Source: CAYUQT01 sp964596165 (GTDB lineage: Bacteria > Planctomycetota > Phycisphaerae > UBA1845 > JAFGLZ01). Taken from it: 11,297 nucleotides of DNA. The DNA lies in the NCBI GenBank assembly GCA_964596165.1, contig CAZQTW010000117.1, positions 1 through 11,297 on the forward strand, in the 5' to 3' direction. Under the pieces are notes generated by a model. That model searched no databases. It was not told the origin of the DNA and worked only from the letters and a program-made list of their open reading frames with translations. Position 1 is the stretch's first letter; the number at the start of each line of letters is the position of its first letter. Shown piece after piece: positions 1-7,395 of this stretch. The position numbers and the translations under genes are program-made.

Positions 1-357
1 TAACCCACAAGGAGGTCGTAAAAAAGAGGCCAGTGTGAATAATCCGGGCTAGAGCGGCGGAATCGGGCGGCAAGACCCGCGATGAGGGGCTGTCGGCATC
101 GACGACGCCCGGTCATTCCCATTCACTCCACACTCAGGCCGGTTCGGATGTTCCCCGACTGGGGCGCGTTGTGAATGAACTGCCCGACGCGTGCCACTAT
201 CAGCAGGGTTTGTGTGTTGAGAATGATCCGTCAGACGTACGGGATTCATGTTTCATCCAGTTAAAAAAGAATATATAGACAATCCGCAATAACTATTTCT
301 GACCACTTCTCCGACACTCCCCATAGTGGGTGCGACCTGTTATAGCCCCAAAATCTT
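1..357. other. Gene-free left end
   Basis: I see no convincing gene here. The only longer open frame (minus strand, 49-249) has a low-complexity composition, no visible ribosome binding site and no recognisable domain. An AGGAGG-like sequence lies at 11-16 but the frames after it close at once. An AT-rich patch at about 259-300, including TATATA at 272-277, stands out against the GC-rich surroundings and may be part of an upstream regulatory region for the tetR gene, but no good -35 partner is visible. Confidence 0.5.
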
Positions 358-360
358 GTG

Positions 361-432
361 TTGACCGCCGATTCAGTGTTGACTATCCGGTCTGAAATGA
401 CTATTCTGTCGCACATGACTGTTCAGTCCGTA
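361..432 (+). repeat. Four tandem 18-bp repeats, candidate TetR operators
   Basis: Four units start at 361, 379, 397 and 415, each opening with (T/A)TGAC; three share the core TGACTnTnCnGTC. The last unit holds a near-perfect inverted repeat, GACTG-TT-CAGTC (417-428), the short dyad form typical of TetR-family operators. The 18-bp spacing would put successive sites at similar, though not identical, helical positions. The repeats overlap the candidate promoter of the tetR gene, as expected for autoregulation. They could instead be read as a six-residue coding repeat if translation began at GTG 358, but the dyad symmetry and promoter overlap favour an operator role. Confidence 0.6.
379..407 (+). 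promoter_or_regulatory. Candidate sigma70 promoter of the tetR gene
   Basis: TTGACT at 379-384 (5 of 6 to the -35 consensus) and TATTCT at 402-407 (4 of 6 to the -10) are separated by exactly 17 bp. Transcription would start near 413-415, at the ATG at 415, so the mRNA would be leaderless. The -35 lies in repeat unit 2 and the -10 in repeat unit 3, so a bound repressor would block RNA polymerase. Confidence 0.5.
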
Positions 433-1059
433 GAGGACGAGATAGCCGAGCGAGTGGGTCGCGCTCAGAGGCGGGCCTCCAAGACGCGAGAGCGGCTGCT
501 GAAGGCCGCTCTCGTCGCATTCGGAGAGAAGGGCGTCGATGCCCCCGCCATCGAGGATATCACCGAACGAGCCGACGTCGGAAAGGGCACCTTCTATCGG
601 CACTTCAAGGACAAATATGATCTGGTCTTCGCCCTGATTGAGCGCGCGGTGGACAAGCTCCTCGATCGGATTCGCGTTCGTGATCGAGAGCCCCAGGGCC
701 TGGAGGAGCTTCTTGAGCATTTTCTCAGCGCCCATTCCGCCTTCTTTGCCGAAAATAGCGAGGAGTTCGCCCTGTTGTTTCAGGGCAGTATTCTTCTGAA
801 GCTGCGCGGAGACGCCACCACCGAGCTAGAGCAACCCTACGCACGATACCTCCTAGAGATTGAACGCCAGATCTCGCCCTTTGTCCCGCAAATGATGGAT
901 CCGATGAAGGTTCGACGTCTGGCCTGTGCGGTGGCCGGTTTTGTGTTTGGGTTCTTTTCATTCGCCACCCTTGGAATGACGGAAAAGGAAATGGATATCA
1001 ACATGCGGCCGTTCCGACGAGCGTTTGTCAATGGTCTGTCCGCATTCCTAGGGCGATAA
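415..1059 (+). CDS. TetR/AcrR-family transcriptional regulator
   Basis: A DNA-binding repressor of the TetR family, 214 residues from the chosen start, within the usual 190-220. The N-terminal TetR_N helix-turn-helix domain runs from about residue 22 to 70; the recognition region DVGKGTFYRHFKDKYDL (54-70) matches the family signature closely. The C-terminal helical ligand and dimerisation domain is not similar to any ligand class I recognise, so the inducer is unknown. The frame is open back to GTG 358, with ATG at 397 and 415. I chose 415 because a TTGACT-17-TATTCT promoter would start transcription there and because the upstream codons are operator-like repeats. No Shine-Dalgarno sequence precedes any of these starts; GTG 454 is a weaker alternative. 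kamA follows 72 bp downstream on the same strand and may be a target or merely a neighbour. Confidence 0.9.
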   Translation: MTVQSVEDEIAERVGRAQRRASKTRERLLKAALVAFGEKGVDAPAIEDITERADVGKGTFYRHFKDKYDLVFALIERAVDKLLDRIRVRDREPQGLEELLEHFLSAHSAFFAENSEEFALLFQGSILLKLRGDATTELEQPYARYLLEIERQISPFVPQMMDPMKVRRLACAVAGFVFGFFSFATLGMTEKEMDINMRPFRRAFVNGLSAFLGR

Positions 1060-1071
1060 GTATCGCCCTGG
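1048..1071 (+). terminator. Hairpin over the tetR stop codon, possible terminator or attenuator
   Basis: Arms AGGGCGATA (1050-1058) and TATCGCCCT (1061-1069) are perfectly complementary; the realistic fold is an 8-bp stem with an AAGT loop, extended by a G-U and a C-G pair outside. The TAA stop lies in the loop region. No U-run follows, so intrinsic termination would be weak. It may reduce read-through into kamA or protect the mRNA end. Confidence 0.4.
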
Positions 1072-1131
1072 TGCGGCGCCGTCTTGAGTTAGGAACGGAC
1101 GCACACAACAAGCCCAGGAGGAAAGCGGATC

Positions 1132-2517
1132 ATGCAAGGATGTGAATCATCCGGTGACGGAGGTTCATCTGACGCACTTGTGTTGACGGGCTGGACCCCG
1201 GCCGACTCGGTCCAAGCCAATACGGCGGTGAGAAAGCCGCCGGTCTTCGGCGCGCCGTCCGGCCAACATCGTCGTTGGAACGACTGGCTGTGGCAGATGC
1301 GGAATCGGATCCGTACGGTCAGTCAACTCGTTGAACGGTTTCCTGCCCTGTTCGAGCGACTGGATCTCGACCTCGTCGTGGGCAAGTATCCGATGGCGAT
1401 CACCCCGTATTATGCGTCCCTCATCAGGCGTCCGGAACCCGCGGACCCGATCTTCAGGATGGCCGTGCCGGATGCGGCCGAACTCAGCAATCCGACCTTC
1501 CTCCGCGACGATCCGCTCGAGGAAGAGGAGGATATGCCCGTTCCGGGATTGGTGCATCGCTATCCGGATCGGGCGCTGCTCCTGGTGACCACATCGTGTT
1601 CGATGTACTGCCGCCACTGCACCCGCAAACGCGTGGCGGGGACCCGGGAAGTCTCGATCTCACCGACGCGTCTTCAGAAGGCCGCGGCCTACTTGGCGGC
1701 CCATCCTGAGATCACCGATGTGATCATCTCGGGCGGCGATCCGCTCACCCTGCCGACCGGCATGATTGACACCATTCTGTCGACGGTGAGATCGGTGCCG
1801 AGCGTTGAGGTCATTCGCATCGGTACGCGAACGCCCGTGGTGTTGCCGATGCGAATCACGGATGAGTTGACCGAGGTGTTGCGCAAGTACCATCCTCTTT
1901 GGGTGAATACGCATTTCAACCATCCGAACGAGCTGACGCCGGAGGCAGCGGAAGCGTGCGGTCGGCTGGCCGACGCCGGCCTTCCGTTGGGCAACCAATC
2001 GGTCCTGCTTCACGGCATCAACGACACGCCTCAGGTCATCGAGCAACTCTGCCGCGGCCTGGTCAAGATGCGCGTTCGGCCGTACTATCTCTTCCAGTGC
2101 GACCTCGTGCGTGGCATCGAACACTTCCGCACGCCGATCAGCCGCGGGCTCGAGATCATGGAGTATCTCCGCGGTCGCGTCAGCGGCCTGGCGATTCCGA
2201 CGTTCGTGGTCGATGTCCCGCACGGCGGAGGCAAGATTCCTGTCCTACCGAACTACGTCGTTTCAATGAGCCCGACCCACACGGTATTCCGCAACTTCGA
2301 GGGCATGCTGGTCAGCTATCCGGAGCCCTATGCGAGAACGGGCCCGGAGACGTCTCGCCTTCAGGACGATGAGATGCCGGGTGTGTGGGATCTGGCGACC
2401 GGCAAGGCCTCCGCCATCCTGCCGCCCAAAACCAAGCGGCAGCAACGACGATGCGGCACGAGCAACGGGTCCAAGAAAGAGCGGTCGGTGCTCGTTCACA
2501 TGGGTGAGCCACTATGA
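1132..2517 (+). CDS. kamA: Lysine 2,3-aminomutase, radical SAM/PLP enzyme
   Basis: Predicted to interconvert L-lysine and L-beta-lysine in the cytoplasm using a [4Fe-4S] cluster, S-adenosylmethionine and pyridoxal phosphate. The radical SAM motif CSMYCRHC is at C156, C160 and C163; SGGDPL follows. The PLP lysine is K368 in PHGGGK. D324 (QCDL) and D361 (VVDVP) match the two aspartates that bind the substrate side chain in the clostridial enzyme (recalled D293 and D330); cysteines, aspartates and lysine all sit at a constant offset of 31, so the core has no indels. The protein (461 residues) has about 31 extra N-terminal residues. It lacks the C-terminal cysteine cluster that binds zinc in the clostridial enzyme, and has T299 where the partner cysteine would be. 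AGGAGG (1116-1121) lies 10 bp before the ATG. No beta-lysine acetyltransferase gene is nearby. An EpmB-type role is less likely given the length and conserved aspartates. Confidence 0.9.
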   Translation: MQGCESSGDGGSSDALVLTGWTPADSVQANTAVRKPPVFGAPSGQHRRWNDWLWQMRNRIRTVSQLVERFPALFERLDLDLVVGKYPMAITPYYASLIRRPEPADPIFRMAVPDAAELSNPTFLRDDPLEEEEDMPVPGLVHRYPDRALLLVTTSCSMYCRHCTRKRVAGTREVSISPTRLQKAAAYLAAHPEITDVIISGGDPLTLPTGMIDTILSTVRSVPSVEVIRIGTRTPVVLPMRITDELTEVLRKYHPLWVNTHFNHPNELTPEAAEACGRLADAGLPLGNQSVLLHGINDTPQVIEQLCRGLVKMRVRPYYLFQCDLVRGIEHFRTPISRGLEIMEYLRGRVSGLAIPTFVVDVPHGGGKIPVLPNYVVSMSPTHTVFRNFEGMLVSYPEPYARTGPETSRLQDDEMPGVWDLATGKASAILPPKTKRQQRRCGTSNGSKKERSVLVHMGEPL

Positions 2518-2630
2518 GCCATGTTCGGCCAGCCCGGGGGCGCCAGAATCGTGTGGTGCTGTCGTGCCTGGCCTCCTGGTCGCTCAGCCGGTGACTGCAG
2601 CGGTGAGCAATACTGACGAATCGCGTTAGA

Positions 2631-3329
2631 TCAAGCGGCGTGCCGCCGTTTCGCCGGGGTCTTCCTTGTCCGTTGGCAGATCGGTCCTAGATGATTGTTC
2701 TGTGTGAGCCTTTGCACGACGGCCCGGAGTCCGATGCAGTTTCGACGATGGGGGTGCGGAATAGGTGTGGAAGATGCCTCCCCCCCCCCCGACTGGCGGG
2801 AATCTGCCTGTTCGGCGAACAGGACTTGTTCGTCGGTCAGTCTTCTGCGCAGCCGGCGCAAGGCTCGACGGCGCCAAGTGGCAATGGTGTCCCGCGACAC
2901 CGCCATGATTGCGCCTGCTTCTTCGTACGACATCTCCTCGAGTACGATCAGTACTAACGTCGCCTGATGATTACTCGGCAACTCCGCGAACGCGGAACGA
3001 ACTCTCCGAACCCATTCCGCGCTCAAGCACGCCTCAGCCGGACACTGGCTTTCGCCCGGTCCGGGCCGCAGTTCTCCCAGGGCGTCTTGGCTGGTGGACC
3101 GGCTCCTTTTCCACCTGCACCAGGTGTTGTAAGCGACCTGCATTAGGTAGGCCCGCGGGTCGCGCACGCTCCCGACCTCCGCGATACGCTCCAGTACCAG
3201 AACGAACGTGGTTTGCGTCAGATCCTCCCCGTCCGGAAGTGATCCTGTGAGTCGGACGAGAAACCGAAGGACTCGGTGATAATATCGTTCTACAAGTTCG
3301 TTGGCGCTGGGGTCGAGAAGCCCACCCAT
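2631..3329 (-). CDS. ECF-type RNA polymerase sigma factor
   Basis: A sigma70-family factor of the extracytoplasmic-function type, directing RNA polymerase to a specific promoter set. Region 2 spans about residues 10-76, with the core-binding and -10-recognition pattern DGEDLTQTTFVLVLERI (33-49) and RAYLMQVAYNTW (59-70). Region 4 spans about 108-165, with the helix-turn-helix MSYEEAGAIMAVSRDTIATW (133-152). There is no region 1 or 3. An AGGAGAGG ribosome site (3336-3343) precedes the ATG. ECF factors usually end shortly after region 4; here a basic tail of about 50 residues follows an 11-G run at codons 180-184, so the native C-terminus is uncertain. No anti-sigma gene follows: the gene is convergent with kamA. 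It is divergent from the large secreted-protein gene, which is a plausible target (inference). Confidence 0.88.
   Translation of the reverse strand: MGGLLDPSANELVERYYHRVLRFLVRLTGSLPDGEDLTQTTFVLVLERIAEVGSVRDPRAYLMQVAYNTWCRWKRSRSTSQDALGELRPGPGESQCPAEACLSAEWVRRVRSAFAELPSNHQATLVLIVLEEMSYEEAGAIMAVSRDTIATWRRRALRRLRRRLTDEQVLFAEQADSRQSGGGEASSTPIPHPHRRNCIGLRAVVQRLTQNNHLGPICQRTRKTPAKRRHAA
2780..2790. repeat. 11-bp poly-C/poly-G tract inside the sigma gene
   Basis: Eleven consecutive C on the plus strand (G in the sense of the sigma gene), covering the end of codon 180 to the start of codon 184. Slippage by one base would replace the C-terminal tail: ten G gives a stop at 2687-2689 (about 213 residues), twelve G a stop at 2626-2628. 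Regions 2 and 4 would be untouched. It may be a contingency locus or a sequencing error. Confidence 0.9.
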
Positions 3330-3592
3330 TTTTCCCCTCTCCTGTCTCCGTTGCCGGGGTATGTGGCTCTCACTGGATGGTAGCGAAACCCGATCCTATG
3401 CCAATAATACTCTCCGATAATACGTCATTCAACGGGCGAACACCTGCAGAAGAGCGATTATTTAGGAGTAAGTCCTTGATTGAAGGCTATTCTGGCTTGT
3501 GAAATAAGTTTAATGACTTGTATGAATCGTATAAGCGACGATATCAGGGCGACTTTTGCCATTTAATAAGTAGATGATTCGAGGAAATGCCC
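3330..3592. promoter_or_regulatory. Divergent intergenic region between sigma factor and secreted operon
   Basis: This AT-richer gap must hold both divergent promoters. Rightward candidates are weak: TATAAG at 3530-3535 without a clear -35, and TTGATT (3476-3481) with TGAAAT (3500-3505) at 18-bp spacing. A direct repeat ATAATAC occurs at 3404-3410 and 3417-3423. A GAGGAA ribosome site at 3581-3586 is 6 bp before the ATG at 3593 but abuts the ATG at 3587, which decides the start of the next gene. An ECF-type promoter could also lie here, but I cannot identify one without knowing the consensus. Confidence 0.35.
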
Positions 3593-6500
3593 ATGAAAAG
3601 GCGCATATTCACCATCCTTGTGTGTGCCATGCCCATTTCGGCCGTGATGTATTTCACTGGCGTTCCGGCTGTACTGTCTCAAGTATCGGCGGTCCGTTGG
3701 ATCGTTTCTGCTGTGGTGCCGCTTGGCGCCGGGAGCAGCTACGGTGACATCGTGGGGATCGTGTATGCTCCAAACCCCAGCATTCCCGACGCTGATCCGA
3801 ATGACCCGAATGACTGCCTTGGCTTGCCGCTGACAGGCATCAATGCCGTTTCGGACGGGGTGATCGTCTCCACGACGGTCACGGGCCTCGACGGGAATTA
3901 TGCGATCCAAGGCCTGCCCATTGGCGAGTATTCCCTTCAAGCTGTTCCGCCGGCGACGGGGTCGGTCCAAACGTTCGCCGCGAAATCGGTCACCGGCGTC
4001 GTTGTCCAAGCGAACCAACAGACCACACAGAACATACTCGGCCTCGTTCCTGAAGGGCGGGTTGCCGGGGCGGTCAGGGACATCGGCGGACTTGCGGTCT
4101 CCACTGCATCGGTATCGCTGAACCTGCCCGACGGCATCATCCTCTCGGCCGCTACGGACAATTACGGCAACTACACGATCAAGAACGTCCCGGCGGGCAC
4201 CTACACTGTCGAGGCGTTCGCCCTGGGCTTTGAGTTCGCCTCAGTGCAAGCCTCGGTGGCACAAGGGCAAACCACGCAGAACGTCGACTTCCCCGCGATA
4301 TCCGGCCAAGTCGGCAGCAGTTCGATTAAGGGCAGAGTTGCCATAGAAGATCCCAACTTTCAGGATCCCAACGATTATCCCGCCGCCGAGGAATCCTGGG
4401 TCATGGGGTACCTGCTGACCGAACAGGGCGAGGGTGAAGAGGGCGGGGGCGCAGGAGGTGATCGTTCGGGCGGCACGGCGTTAAGAACGGGTCGCGGCAC
4501 GTCCATCAGCGTATCGCCCGGACTCGATCTCGCCGACGAGGGCGGCTACGGCCTCCACGGAATGCCGCCCGGTCGGTACGACATCTTGTTCAAGACCCCC
4601 GGCTACGCCGCCAAGATGGTGCGGGACGTCCAGCTCGGTTCGAACCAGGAGTTTCGGCTGAACCTCGTCCCGGATGAGCGGGAGGCCGTCGTCGTCGGCA
4701 GAGTGACGGACTCTACGGGCACGGCGATTCGGAATGCAGCCGTCACGATCGACTGTGGCGATGGGCTTGTTCTCTCCGAGCGAACCGATTCATCGGGCAA
4801 CTACACCGTCAAGAACCTGCCGTCCGGCACGCACGAAATACGCGTCGGCGCACTTTCGCCCGAAGGACGGTATGTCAGCTTCGAAACCGGCACGGTCTCT
4901 GTATCGGAAGGCCAGACCGTCACGCATGACGCCAACGCAATTCCGCATGGTCAGATCTCGGGCAGGGTGACGCGTTGGGACAGCACCGGAATCGCTGGCA
5001 TTCGGGTCACCGCCGTGTTCGATCCCAACACAGCGTTCTCGGCGACCACGGACTCCAATGGCGACTACCTTATCGAGGAGGTTCGCGCTGGAACATTGAA
5101 GGTGTCGGCCTTTGACCCCAATCGCGACTACTCGTTCACCGACTGCAACGTCGTTGTAGCGGCGAATGTCACGACGGAACACGTGGACTTCGTAGCACCT
5201 GCCGTGGGGACGATTGTCGGAACGGTCTCAAACTGGGCGTCGCAGCCAATGCCCGGCGCGATGGTCCTTGCCGATTGCGGTGACCCGAACAAACTGCGTT
5301 CGGGGACCGCCGGTTCGAACGGGGCCTACACGATCAGAGATGTCCCGGTCGGCACGTACAAGCTGACCGCCCTCGATGCGAACTCTCCCTACTCGTTCAA
5401 CGAATACGAAGGGGTCCAGGTGCAGGCGGGTGCCGTCACGAATCCGCCGCTGAACTTTGCGGCCGTGGGCGCCGGTCATATTACGGGATACGTCCGCGAC
5501 GCGAGCGGCAGCCCCGTCATTGGCGCAAGGGTCGCCGTCGACGTGGGGACCGACTCCAGCAGGTCCGGGTTCAGCGGGCAAGATGGCGTCTACAAGATTG
5601 AGAATGTGCCGCCTGGGACGCACGTGGTCCGCGCGACGGCCACGAAGTTCGAGTTCCCCGATCGGACGGACGTGACCGTTCAGATAGGCGCATGGACCCA
5701 GGGCATCGATTTTCAGGCCTCCAGCGGTACCGTGGGCACGGGTTCGATCGTTGGGCGGATCGCAATTGAGGATCCCAACTTCCAGGATCCCAACGCCTGG
5801 GCCCCCGTACCGAGCGCCTATGTGATTGCCACGCTGCCGGGCGAAGGTCCGAATACCCGCCCGCAGCGGGTCGGCAGCAAGATGGCCAATGAGCAGGGGA
5901 GTTATGCGATTCAGCAGCTTGACGCCGGAACGTATACCGTGTCGATCAGGCCACCTGGCTACGCCGAAGTCATCCAAAGCGGAGTGGTGGTGTCTGCGGG
6001 CCAGCAGACCGTCCTCAACGTCGGTGTGTCGGCGGTCGAAGCCACCATTTCCGGAACGATCACCGATGAATCGGGCGCGCCGATCGCGGACGTGACCGTG
6101 GGGGTCGATTCCGGGTCGGGCCTGGGCTTCACGGGTAGCACCGACGCCAACGGCCTCTACACGGTCCGATGTCTCCCGGCAGGAACGTACAAGGTTCGTG
6201 TCTGCTCGTCCGGCCTGACATTCGCGGATCGTACGAACGTCCAGGTGGCGGCAGGCGCCGCCGTCGCGGGCATCGACTTCTCGGCCGCGCCGTGGGGGAT
6301 CGTCTCGGGCAAGCTGACCGAAGCAGACGGCACGACGCCCATTCCGCAGGCGACCATCAGAATCGCCGATCCGTGTGACGCCAATACGCTCCGGTTCGGC
6401 GAGACGGCCACCGACGGGAACTACGTGGTTCGAAATCTCCAGCCGGGCAGCAACTACACCGTCAAGGCAAGCCTGAACAGCGAGGAGTTGGCGAGCGTTG

Positions 6501-7345
6501 CCAACATCTCGGTGACGGCCGGCCAGACGACGGGCAATGTGAACCTGTCGGTGCCGGGCGGGTCCATATCCGGGACGGTCAGTCCCGCCATCTCCGGCGC
6601 CCAGATCACGGTGCTGACCATGGGCGTCAGCCGGAGCGTCACGACGAGTACGGGTGGCGGATACACGTTGCCTCGCCTCCCGGCGGGGACCTACACGCTC
6701 ACGGCCGTGGCGGACGGCTACATCGGCCGCACGTTGCACGACGTCGAGTTGACCGCGAATCAGCAGTTGACCGGCAAGGACTTCACGCTCCGAGTCGAGG
6801 GGATCATCACCGGGCAGGTCACCGATGGGACGAACCCGGTTGCCGGCGCGATGATCATCGCCGTCGATCCCTGCCAGGTGCAGAACGACCCGAACCTCTT
6901 CGTTTCGCTTGAGCCGGTCATCACCGATGCGAGCGGGAACTACACTGTTCGCCACCTGACGTCGGGGACGTACGTCGTAACGGTGACGCGCGCCGGCTAC
7001 GTCGGCGACGGGAATGCCAATGTCGCCGTCACCGAGGGCCAGACCACCTCGAACGTCAACTTCACGATCAGCACGACGGGCGGCGGGACCATCTCCGGCC
7101 ATGTGACGGACAATGCCACGCCGCCGAATCCGATTCAGGGCGCGGTTGTCATGTGCGCCTCCCCGGGCCTGCCGGGCAAGTTCGCCATCACGAACCAGCA
7201 GGGTGAGTATCAACTCGAATTGTTGAAACCCGCCACGTATACGGTCAGCACAAGCACCACGGGATTCGCCGGGCAAGCGGCGACCGGCGTGGCGGTTTTG
7301 CAGGGCGCCACGACGACACAGGACTTTGCGCTGACCCCGGACTAA
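3593..7345 (+). CDS. Large secreted protein of 13 carboxypeptidase-regulatory-like repeats
   Basis: A 1250-residue exported protein of unknown function. The N-terminus (MKRRIFTILVCAMPISAVMY and on to about residue 33) is a Sec-type signal peptide. All the rest is about 13 beta-sandwich repeats of the CarboxypepD_reg/Cna-B-like type, at roughly residues 50, 155, 241, 364, 453, 538, 627, 716, 816, 901, 989, 1070 and 1164 (starts). Each carries the pattern G-x-V-x-D...G-x-P-(I/V)-x-G-A...TD-x-x-G-x-Y-x-(V/I)-x-x-(L/V)-P-x-G-T-Y. Repeat 1 has a DADPNDPNDC insertion and repeat 3 an acidic Gly-rich loop (280-294). No catalytic domain, dockerin, LPXTG or PEP-CTERM anchor is visible; it ends right after the last repeat. 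Such domains usually act as structural or adhesive modules. Start at 3593 rather than ATG 3587 because of the GAGGAA spacing. The next gene starts 50 bp downstream, probably co-transcribed. Confidence 0.88.
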   Translation: MKRRIFTILVCAMPISAVMYFTGVPAVLSQVSAVRWIVSAVVPLGAGSSYGDIVGIVYAPNPSIPDADPNDPNDCLGLPLTGINAVSDGVIVSTTVTGLDGNYAIQGLPIGEYSLQAVPPATGSVQTFAAKSVTGVVVQANQQTTQNILGLVPEGRVAGAVRDIGGLAVSTASVSLNLPDGIILSAATDNYGNYTIKNVPAGTYTVEAFALGFEFASVQASVAQGQTTQNVDFPAISGQVGSSSIKGRVAIEDPNFQDPNDYPAAEESWVMGYLLTEQGEGEEGGGAGGDRSGGTALRTGRGTSISVSPGLDLADEGGYGLHGMPPGRYDILFKTPGYAAKMVRDVQLGSNQEFRLNLVPDEREAVVVGRVTDSTGTAIRNAAVTIDCGDGLVLSERTDSSGNYTVKNLPSGTHEIRVGALSPEGRYVSFETGTVSVSEGQTVTHDANAIPHGQISGRVTRWDSTGIAGIRVTAVFDPNTAFSATTDSNGDYLIEEVRAGTLKVSAFDPNRDYSFTDCNVVVAANVTTEHVDFVAPAVGTIVGTVSNWASQPMPGAMVLADCGDPNKLRSGTAGSNGAYTIRDVPVGTYKLTALDANSPYSFNEYEGVQVQAGAVTNPPLNFAAVGAGHITGYVRDASGSPVIGARVAVDVGTDSSRSGFSGQDGVYKIENVPPGTHVVRATATKFEFPDRTDVTVQIGAWTQGIDFQASSGTVGTGSIVGRIAIEDPNFQDPNAWAPVPSAYVIATLPGEGPNTRPQRVGSKMANEQGSYAIQQLDAGTYTVSIRPPGYAEVIQSGVVVSAGQQTVLNVGVSAVEATISGTITDESGAPIADVTVGVDSGSGLGFTGSTDANGLYTVRCLPAGTYKVRVCSSGLTFADRTNVQVAAGAAVAGIDFSAAPWGIVSGKLTEADGTTPIPQATIRIADPCDANTLRFGETATDGNYVVRNLQPGSNYTVKASLNSEELASVANISVTAGQTTGNVNLSVPGGSISGTVSPAISGAQITVLTMGVSRSVTTSTGGGYTLPRLPAGTYTLTAVADGYIGRTLHDVELTANQQLTGKDFTLRVEGIITGQVTDGTNPVAGAMIIAVDPCQVQNDPNLFVSLEPVITDASGNYTVRHLTSGTYVVTVTRAGYVGDGNANVAVTEGQTTSNVNFTISTTGGGTISGHVTDNATPPNPIQGAVVMCASPGLPGKFAITNQQGEYQLELLKPATYTVSTSTTGFAGQAATGVAVLQGATTTQDFALTPD
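4349..4373 (+). repeat. 25-bp near-identical internal repeat, copy 1
   Basis: Codes for DPNFQDPN and one further base in repeat 3 of the large secreted protein. It matches 5771-5795 at 24 of 25 bases, far above the similarity of surrounding repeats. The shared protein stretch is longer (residues 230-260 against 704-734). Confidence 0.85.
5771..5795 (+). repeat. 25-bp near-identical internal repeat, copy 2
   Basis: Second copy, in repeat 8, 1422 bp (474 codons) after the first. The only difference is TTT to TTC for the phenylalanine codon. It marks repeats 3 and 8 as the closest relatives in the array. Confidence 0.85.
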
Positions 7346-7395
7346 CGGAGATTCCTTGAAGACTTGGCCGTCCGGTTGCGGAGAGGGCGCACACC

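Larger units (their letters stand above)
3740..7342 (+). repeat. Tandem protein-domain repeat array (about 13 units)
   Basis: The coding repeats are each about 80-120 codons long and well diverged in DNA sequence, so the array is old or under selection for sequence variety. Repeat units are recognised by the recurring GNYTV(K/R)NLP-like and AGTYTV-like strands. They are protein-level repeats, not short DNA repeats. Confidence 0.8.

Noticed and set aside
10..30. Resemblance of AAGGAGGTCGTAA to parts of the 3' end of 16S rRNA
   Set aside because: The match is short and the expected surrounding rRNA sequence is absent.
49..249. Minus-strand frame of 66 codons in the left gap
   Set aside because: Low-complexity composition, no ribosome site, no domain; likely chance.
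361..432. CRISPR-like reading of the 18-bp repeats
   Set aside because: Units abut with no spacers and diverge from each other; an operator array fits better.
2330..2629. Plus-strand frame overlapping the 3' end of kamA
   Set aside because: It starts inside kamA in another frame and has Arg/Pro/Ser-rich shadow composition.
5228..7276. Long antisense open frame of 682 codons opposite the repeat protein
   Set aside because: It is rich in Arg, Gly, Asp and His with no domain pattern, as expected for the reverse strand of a GC-rich repeat gene. The sense frame has a signal peptide, ribosome site and clear repeats.
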